Positions 10,833 through 20,200 of a stretch of 64,000 nucleotides of DNA are shown one piece after another. This stretch comes from Myoxocephalus aenaeus. Lineage: Eukaryota > Chordata > Actinopteri > Perciformes > Cottidae. Made by a program: the position numbers and the translations under genes. Numbering within the stretch: position 1 is the stretch's first letter; every line of letters starts with the position of its first letter. The stretch spans positions 5,428,001 through 5,492,000 of the forward strand of contig JBAMJR010000170.1 in NCBI GenBank assembly GCA_038501785.1, in the 5' to 3' direction. The notes beneath the pieces are model-generated. The model was not told the origin of the DNA. It ran no database searches and saw only the letters and a list, made by a program, of their open reading frames with translations.

Positions 10833-13800
10833 TTACTCTAAATCGTTCCTCCTCGTTGGCCAGCCGTTGTTTGAGAGTCTCGTTGATCGCACACTGCTGC
10901 CTCCACTTCTCCTCCATCATCGCCAGCTCCTCCTCCACCGAGCGCGTCTGTGCCTTCTCTGCCTCCCACATCCGCCTCACCTCCACCTCCAGCAGCACCT
11001 GGTGCTCCGCGACATCCCTCACTTCCTGGGTCTTCCCCGCCATTTCCGCCTCGCTGTTCTCTTCGGCGCTCTGCCTCTCGTTGTCCACCTCCACCCAGCT
11101 CGTCATCCTCAGGCTCTCCTCTGGCAGACTGTCCTTCTTCTCCTCTTTTTCTTTCTCCCTTTCCTGCCCTTGGTTGGCTTCTACCTCAGCCTCCATCTCG
11201 GCCCTCTCCTTTGGCACGATCTCTCTCTGCCTTTCGTGCCGGTCAATGCTGATGTATAAATCAGTATGTGTGGATTCCCTGTTAAGTTCTGGTGTCATTG
11301 TCATCTCAGCGGCTTCTTGGAGGACTGCAGCAGCTATGTTTCCTGTAAAAACACACGAAGTTGGAGCAGAACAAAGATGACACATAGTCAGCAGGACTTT
11401 GATTCAGGTATAGAAGTGATAATTATGGCTATTTCAATACAATCACTTTTGTTTTTACAGGGAAAGAAAACACTGTAATTAACATATTTGGTGAAATCCC
11501 TTTCCGCCACGCAAGCTCGTCTACTTTTATTTACTTCCTACATCTCCCAAAAAGATTTTTGAAAATTTCCCGAGAATCTGTATCAACTTGTCGTTTTTAA
11601 ATTGCAGTTTATTTAAGCGAAGACAGTAACAGTAATAGCATAGTGAGCGAAAAAAGTTTTGTCCAGTCAAGCACAGTGAGTCACATCATGCACTTACTTT
11701 TTCTTTATGTCATGTGATTGCAATGGGTGACTGAGGATTGATTCAGATTCCACTTTATTGTCCATTGCACAGAAAACAAGTACTCGGGCAACGAAGTGCA
11801 GTTGTAGCAGTAAAAGTGCAGTGCCATGTGCGAGATAAATAACAGATAAATAATATTTTTTGGGACATAATAACCTCCTTGAAGATGTGCCCTTGGGACC
11901 TGGAAATTCATGAGAAGCATTTATTACTATTTTGGGAAATGTTATTCACTAAATGGACTATGTCTAAATCAAATAATTGTAAGTTAATCAGTAATGACAC
12001 ACTTAGAACACTGTATTCATAACTATTGTGTTGTTTTTGTGTACACAAAAATGTATTTATAAAAGTAGTTAGAAATATTTTTAAAGACACGTAATCATAA
12101 ATTAGTTATGAGTAAACTTTAGAATGATGGGATATTATGACTGGATTATAACCACAAGTTCATTTTATTTGTGTATCTGACTACATCCAGTGATAAAAAA
12201 TTACTAAAATCAAAACTAAATGGACTGGGAAATTGATGATATGGATGGAACATGATGGAACATCCGGTATTTCTACCCTTTAATTACTTTTTTCAAAAGA
12301 CAAAAAGTAATCAGAAAAAACAAACAAATCTCTATATTCTGTTGCTATGTATATTTGGACAGTTACGTATATATGGCAAAAAGTCAAGTACAGTACATCT
12401 TCACACAAGAAAATGGATCTGCAATGTACATCTCTATGAGACTGCTTTAAACACGTTTAAGTGCGTCTGGGTTCATTTGTTTTCCATAAATAGTTTTTGA
12501 CAGAAAGTGCAATCATAGTATACTTAAAATATAACATCCTGCATATGCATACTTTTGCACTTGAAGGTGCGTGTACCTGCCGTCGGTGACTCTGGACTCG
12601 GGGTCAGTGGCTCCTGTGTCGTCTCGGTGGATGCATTTCTCTTTGGCTCCTACAAAAACACAAACAAATTAACAAAATATATTTGCTACTGCTTTCGGCA
12701 TAAACTGATCTGGGTGTAATATTTCTAGTCATATGAGTTCTGCTATACTCACTCCCTGGGACTCCGTTGTATTCAGTTTGGCCACCTGCCTCCGGAGGCG
12801 CTGACACTCCCGGTACTTCTCCTTGTAGTGCTCAGCAGCCATGTGAAGACGCAGCTTCAGCTCCTCCACCTCTCTCTGCAGTTCGGCCTCTGCCTCTGAC
12901 ACCACCATCATGCTGGGTGTCATCTCCTCACTGGTCCCAACACCCTGGGAAAGAAGGAAATATTGGACGACATTTGAAAACCCCTTTTTTCCATGGCCTG
13001 CTTGCCCTTGCCTAACATTGCATGGAAAGTGAAAGACAGAGAAGTTGGACACTGACCACTTCCTTCTGTGCAGTGCTCCTCATGCGGTCTAGCTGGCTCT
13101 CCATGCGTTGGCACTCGGCCTGAGCATCAGCCAGACTGGCACGCAGCTTGTCAGCTTCCAAGCGGGCGCGGTACAGCTCGGTCATCGTGTGGTCCCGGGC
13201 GCTAGCTGAGTCGCGGAGCTCCGAGGCCAACAAGGAGGCCTGCTGCCGGGACGCCTGAAGCTGCTCCTCTGCCTGACGCAGCTGCTCACGCACACGGGAC
13301 AGATCTGCCTAAAGACATGGAGACGGACCATATATATATGTATAGATTAACTGATTTTTACAATATAGACACACATACGGGTACAACCACTGCTACCTTG
13401 TCAGCCTTGTGTGCCAGCAGCTCTTTCTCCAGGCTGTCCCGCTGGGCGACGCAGAGCCTGAGCCTGTTCAGCTCCTCCTGGAACTGAGCAATGGTCACCT
13501 CCCGGTTCAGCTCCACCGCCTTCAACATCTGCAGCTCTGCACTCAGCTTAGTGTTCTCCAGCTCGGTGCTGCGCAGGTGGGCCTACACATTGGACAACAC
13601 GCAGGGACAGAGAAAAACAGCAACGGTTAGAATAAAGACTCAAACAGGCTCTGATCGTCAAAATGCACCTTTTCGTTCATCCAGCCTTTGAGCTTTCTCC
13701 CACCTTGTAAAGGTCTCTCTCATCCTTCTCGTTCTTCAGCTGGCTCTCCAGACTGTCTCTGTCTGCTGTCAGCTTCTTCAGACGGTCACGCAGACTGTGA

Positions 13801-15778
13801 AATAAAATCAACACGTTTTGTACAGCTACCATCCTCAATTATATTACACTAATTCTCCATCCAATGGCATTCATGCTTCTGATTAGTTACTTCAGAAGAT
13901 ATTTCTATGGAGGTACTATGTGTGTAAATAGGATTAACCAATAACCTCCCATTCATCATCTAAGGGGATTGAGAACAAAAGCCTTCAATACATTGCACTA
14001 CAATATCAATGGAATGAATACCACCATTGTTAACGTATGTTTGAGTTTCACTTTGACAGACAGGTGTTGATTCAATCTGATCCTTACTTATGAGGCAATG
14101 GTTTGTGCTTTGCATTATTTTTTCCACACGATGTAGACAAGTGGAATGATGAAGATGTTGAGGAAGCAGAAGGCTGGCAAGAAATCCTCCTCAAAGTTAT
14201 TTACACATTCACACGCAATCAACGGATGAGTTTGGATGATTGATGGTCATGTGTTAGCATTCTCCACTCACCGATCGAGCTCCGTCTCCTTTTGCAGGCC
14301 TCTCTGGGTGACTCCGAGCAGGTCCTCCTCCAGCTGGCGGACCCGGTCCGTGGCCTCTGACAGCCTCCTCCTCACATCCTCCCTCTCCTCTGACAGGCCC
14401 TGTGACGAGCGCAGCAGCTCCTGCGGGACAGAGAGGCAGCTGTGGATCACGGTGACAGGCGCCACAGCCAATCACAGCGGCTGATTCAGCAGGCTGAACT
14501 TGGCAGAGGAGAATGAATGCTGAAGGAACAAAGACAGGAACTTGTGCAATACTTTTAGATTAATCACATATGGCGATATCTCATGAGACATACTATGGTC
14601 TTGTTGCATATACAGTATGTTGCATATGCCATTGGATTCTTTACTGGGTTTTTTTTATGCTTATTTATAATGTCTCTTGTTTGCACTTTACCCTATGCTG
14701 CTGTAATCCCGTACATTTCCCCACAACTTCCATATTTTTGTTTTTATATTTGTTTATGCACATTGTATTTATCATTTGTCTACACTCAGTCGCCACTTTA
14801 TTAGGTATACCCATATAAAACTAAAGCAGTCTACTCTTTTAAAAATACTGCCCTCATGAAGGTTATTATGTTTAAAATGTTTAAGATTATTTTATTTTTT
14901 TAACACTTTATTTTTTGCCTTTTCACTGCGAACAGAAAAACATATATACAGAAATGAAAAACAAACAATAATAACTACGACAAAAAGGGTCTGGTTTGCT
15001 CTGTCCTCTCAAAAACACGACAAGTCCTCTTGTTCTCTATTGTTGACGTGTAAACATCGTCCATTTCTCCCACTTGTCACGACATTGCTCCTCTTGAGCT
15101 CTTATTCTGTGGGTTAACAGTTCCATCTCATATATTTCACTCACAATGTTTAACCATCCATCTTGTGATGGTGGTTCTATTGTGTGCCATCTCTTTGTGA
15201 TAGCCTTTTTACTTTAAGATTATTTTAAAAGTGTATTTGACAAATATTTGCAAAAAAAATCATGTATATGGTCAAAGGTATTGTAATGCATATATTCGTT
15301 TTTAATTTTTTAATTTTAAGTACTTTTACCGGTCTTTACCTCTATAGCCTGTTCCCAGTGCAGCTGTGACAGACGTACCTTATCTCAAATCTCCAGCTAC
15401 AAATTATGACTGACGTGAGCCCTTTGATGGACTCACTCTCACGGTCTGAAGGGATCAATCAATAGTAGTATGTAGTGAAAGCGCGCAGGACCAACCCATC
15501 TAGTTTCAGTGAATTCTTTAAACCAAATTCCTGGTGGAGCACAACGGATCATACAAGGTTTGTCTTCTCCGTGTGGTGTGACTGCTGTGGAAATGCCTTG
15601 TTTGAACTTGCTGCTAATCAGCAGTGAAGGAGGCTAAATCATCCACGGCTAATATTGGTTGTGACAGAACAACATTCCTCTGAGCACACCTTTCTTTCTA
15701 TATGTCATGTGCTCACACATACCCACCCACCCACCCACCCACCCACCCACCCACCAACCCACACACCCACCCACCCAC

Positions 15779-15811
<33 letters not shown>

Positions 15812-17187
15812 AGGACATATGGAGACGGACGGATAGCACAGAGTACAGCCATCACTCCACACCTGCACACACCAATGCCTACTCAGGCCCGTCTCCCTCT
15901 GGGCATGGCTCTGTGTAGATTACTGTATGATTTTTATGGCTGGCGTTTGGGAAGCACTTTAGCAGTGCATAAAGACCTTATAAAAAGTGTACTCGTAAAA
16001 TTAGCAGCCACAAAATATGTACTTATGTTTTCATGTTAAACTCGGGATATTTTCATCAGCGCGGCATGAGCTAACGCACCTACTGTAAATGCTCTACAAA
16101 AGAGACACACACCTCACACAAGTCGTATATCTACAGATGGACCTGCCTGTAGAATGAAAAGCAGCACGGTAATAACCGTGTGTGCGAGTGTGTGTGTGTA
16201 TTACCACGTAATTTATGGCGATTTTGTCCTTCGTAAAAAAGAGCAGCGGACTAACTCAAAGCAGCCTGCTCTTACTCTAAGCCTAGACCGGAGAGCTGCA
16301 CTAGGGGGCGATAAGAGACTGGATTCAAACTCACAAATCTCTTGGCAAGTTTCAGAGCTTCAGCTCTCTCTCTCCTTCTAACGCCCCCCCCTCTCTGCCT
16401 TCCATGAGTTGACTGGTTTTAGGTGCGTGTGTGTGCCAAGATACTATTGACGAAATGAGCAACTCGTAAATTACAAAATCTGAAATCTGACTCATCCTGG
16501 CGAGTGACTGAATGTGGAGGGAATAGAGGGGGAAAGTAGATGACGTCGAGGCCGACTTGATTTCTGAGCAATGTTCCCAAACGTATTTTTCTTTACCTCG
16601 CTTCAGCAAAATAGAAATGAAAGAAATAATAATCTAATGCCGACAAAAAACCACCATGACATTAAAACATTAAAAACATATTGGGAGAAAGACAGTCAGG
16701 GACAGAAGGACAGAGAGACAGACAGGGAGAAAATAGACAGTGAGAAAGCAGTGGCCACTGAATCGCGTGACTGAGTGGTGTTTGTCCCTGAGGCTGGGCA
16801 GGGCTCTTTTTTCAGGCAGGCGGTTTTGCGGACTACCCTCCTCTCATTCCACACACAGACTAAAAGGGTTTGCAAGCGGGTGGCATAATGAGTGTGTTTG
16901 TGTTTGTGTGCGTGCTCTTGTGTGAATGCACATTAGAGGGACCCTGTGGTGTGGAACCTGAATGTGAGTGTGAGAGAGAAGGGGGGTGGGGGGCAGTTGG
17001 TGTATGCGCATGAACGTGCGTGCGTGCGTGTGTGTGCGTGTGTCTGTGTCTGTGTTTGTGTGTTTGACGTCATGTTTGTTCACTCTGTGGTTGCGATGGC
17101 ATCGTCCCTGACGCCAGATGCCCAGGAAAACGGCGTCCCAATTCCGTTCTGGACCACTGAGTCAGGTCGTTAAAGATTTGGCGTGCA

Positions 17188-17231
<44 letters not shown>

Positions 17232-20200
17232 AGCACACACCAGCACACACACACGCTGCTACTCTTTGTGTGTCCCTCAAACATGGACACAGATTATTCA
17301 TAAATTCGGGTCTTTGAAGTTTTCAGACCTGTGATCACTGGTGAGGAACCGGCTCCACACGTATGCAAATAGGGACAGTCTGTCTATGTACACACTTACA
17401 GACAAACACACACTAGCAAACACACTGAAACTCCTAAAGGGGTCAGAGCCTATTTTGTGTTATATTCAATCTATTGAAATATTGTTTTGTTTTTTTAACT
17501 GATGACTTAATAACAATTACATTTTTTGAGCGATCATTTTTGTATCTATTAAGGTTGACTAGATGATGATAGGATCTCCTATGGTAGAAGAGGTGGGAGA
17601 GAGTTTACTTGAGTAGAAGACTGTTTAGTTTGTTCAAAGATTTAAAATAAAATCTGAAATAAAGGTAACGGTTTCTGCGACTCTGGCACTGTGATTTGGC
17701 TTCACATGTGAGAGAAGAAGTGTTTAAAAGAAGAAAAACACTTCTACCAAACATGTTTTAAGTAATATTAAACCTCAATTTAATTATATAAATGTATTCA
17801 CAAACTATATCTGCTGTATCCACACTAATGTGCGTTGTGTTTCCAACCTGGTTGTGTGTCCGCAGCAAGCTGCACGTCTCCCTCTCCTGCTCCCTCTCTC
17901 TGGCCAGTCGTCTCTGCTCCTCCTGCAGCTGCTGTTTCTCCTCCTGAAGGAGGCGCATGGCCTTCAGCAGCTCCCTGCGCTCCTGCTGCGCCTCCTCCAC
18001 ATGCTGCCAGCCAGGAGGGAAGTTAAGTGTAAAGAGAGAGAAGTTAAGGACAGTACCCGATCCTTGAAGATTTTGGAGATGTGTTGGGACAGTTAAAGTC
18101 ATTTTGAAAACACAAGAACATGTTTTGTTTTATATAGAATTAAACGTGTGTTGTGTGATATAATTTGAAATATATCTATGGCTGTCTAGAAGGACAATAA
18201 TACAACATATTTATGAATGCCAAAAGGAGGATTAACTCTCCTCAGTGAGGTCAGAGGTCACAGTCAAGTACAGGACAGAACCTCTGGATCTGGTAGGTAT
18301 CTGTTATCTTCTGGTAGGCCACTTTAAATGGTGGCCAAGACCCTGATGGATAGAAAATGGAAGTGAAAACGTCTTTAACTCGCATACCTCTAGAAGGCCA
18401 GTCTTGGTGGTGACGACCAGGATGTCCGAGTTGCTGTCGTCCTCGGTAACAGTCAGAAGCTCTTCTGTGGGTGTGGCTGACCTGAACTGAAAGGGCGTAC
18501 TGGCGCCTCTGATGTCACCAACATGCGAGACATAGCAAAACTGGTAGAACTCTCCGTCAGATTTAGGAACATAATAACCTACAAAAGAGATAAGAACATT
18601 TAATCAGGTCGCATTTGAAGTAGGCCTGGCCAAAACTTCCAAATGTATCGAAAAACATGCAATATTTCCCCCGGTGACACATCATGTACAGTATATATGC
18701 TTGTATTTCAAGCAGCCCTCGGCTACACAGAGAGCTCACTGCAGTGCATCGGTGACATGTTAGGCTTGGTTCTCAGCGACGGAGGAGTAAGTACAGAACA
18801 TCCGGCAGCCAACCGGTTTTACTGACTACTGACACACCACAGCACGCTCTCATATTTTCACTGTGTAATATCTGACCGTTCCTGGCTCAGTAAAACCAGT
18901 TTGCAGGCCCTCAACCTGTGTGTGTGTGTGCGTGTGTGTGTGAGAGTGTGTAGTATGTGTGTGTGTGGTTTGAGTGGTGCACAGGTCCCAGGCCGCCGTT
19001 TGCGGTTGTGTTCCCTTATTAAATAAAAGTGCTGGTTTTTATACATGCCGTAAAATGGAGGAGTTACTTTGGAATATCCTAGGTCTAGTGGTTTGCATAG
19101 TGTGTGTGTGTGAGTGTGTGTACCTTGAAACACCACAGTCCTGTCCACAGTACTTCCTGGTTCATAGTCTTCAAGGATAGGAGACCAAAGGAAGGTGTAA
19201 TAATCTCTGGCTGTGCTCCAACCCACCTAAGGATGTAAACAGCAACCAAAATGTTGATCCACAACAACAAAAAAGTGCCGGACTAGACAGTGTAAATGTA
19301 TTTTTTTTTAACTGTACATAGCCAGATTACCCTTTATAATAAAAAAAAAATATCATTAGGTTTTCAAAAACTCAGTGAATGAAAGCTGTGATTACAGACA
19401 ATGTTCACGGCAAGAATGGAAACATTTAAAACCGTGCCCCTCACTCTTCCACACACCTCCTCCTCCTCCTCTTCTCCCCTCAGTTCCTTCCTCTTTTGGA
19501 CTCACAAAAAAAAAAGGGGGGCGGGAGGCAGTGAAGGTGTGAGAATGGGGTGGGATGGCAGGGGTGTACACATGCGCAGACTCGAGAGACGGCAGGGAAC
19601 GACCAACGTGGAAATGAGAAGGGCGGGTTTAGAAGAAGAGGTGAACATTTTACACAAAATGGCAAGGGAGATGTAATTCTATGGATGTCATGTGTTGTTA
19701 GGTGACAGATGATGAAAGAGAGTTGTGAACATCATAACTCAGGTCCTGCGTCGTAAATCTGTCGCACAAAACCGCACACTCTCCCTGTCTGGGCCGCGTA
19801 GGCACAAACAGACACCTCGTTTCAACCCACATGTGCCATACATGTTTGGGCCATTACATAACTGCACTTCAGCTGTGGATAACTCAACCACCTGGGGTGG
19901 TTTTACATGTTTAAAATGAAGAAAAAGTGGCACAAGAGAGAGTCCCTCCTTTGGTCAGCTGCCATATAACAATCATATAATATTACAGTTTAGGCAGTTG
20001 GTTGACAACAGTATAATGGAAATTATAGGATGCACAAAACACTGGGAGGGACGGAATATTTTGTTCAACCGTGAACAAATAAAAACCTTTCTGCATGTAA
20101 ATACTTAAATAAACAACAATTATTCAATTAATAATTATAAATATAAAAAATAGGAATTGGCCAATACCTGACAAGACTTTGAGAACCTTAAATGGCAACA

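Larger units (their letters stand above)
7926..10836 (-). other. tax1bp1 intron 11, bracketed by (CA)28 and (GT)40
   Basis: On the transcribed strand this 2.9-kb intron begins GTAAGA followed at once by (CA)28 (10775-10831) and ends (GT)40 (7932-8012) then CTGTAG. A third tract, (GT)45 in transcript sense, lies at 9662-9752. Also inside: an ancient dispersed repeat (8415-8700), copy A of a direct repeat (10185-10524) and a non-repetitive block at 9255-9660. Confidence 0.9.
14421..17847 (-). other. tax1bp1 intron 4 (3.4 kb, repeat-rich)
   Basis: Contains a repeat fragment at 14781-14812, a possible LINE-tail region about 14880-15220, an (ACCC)n/(CA)n tract at 15721-15811, a GT-rich tract at 17010-17064 facing a CA tract at 17191-17254, and otherwise unique sequence. 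No coding exon seen. Confidence 0.8.

Noticed and set aside
10687..11380. Long plus-strand open frames (190 and 214 codons) opposite tax1bp1 coding exon 11
   Set aside because: They are antisense shadows of the GAG/AAG-rich exon; they run into the (TG)n tract and lack splice context.
15988..15997. Single CTCGTAAA motifs (about 2084, 15989 and 16464) as HOX13 sites
   Set aside because: About two copies of any 8-mer are expected by chance on both strands of 64 kb; isolated hits carry no weight.
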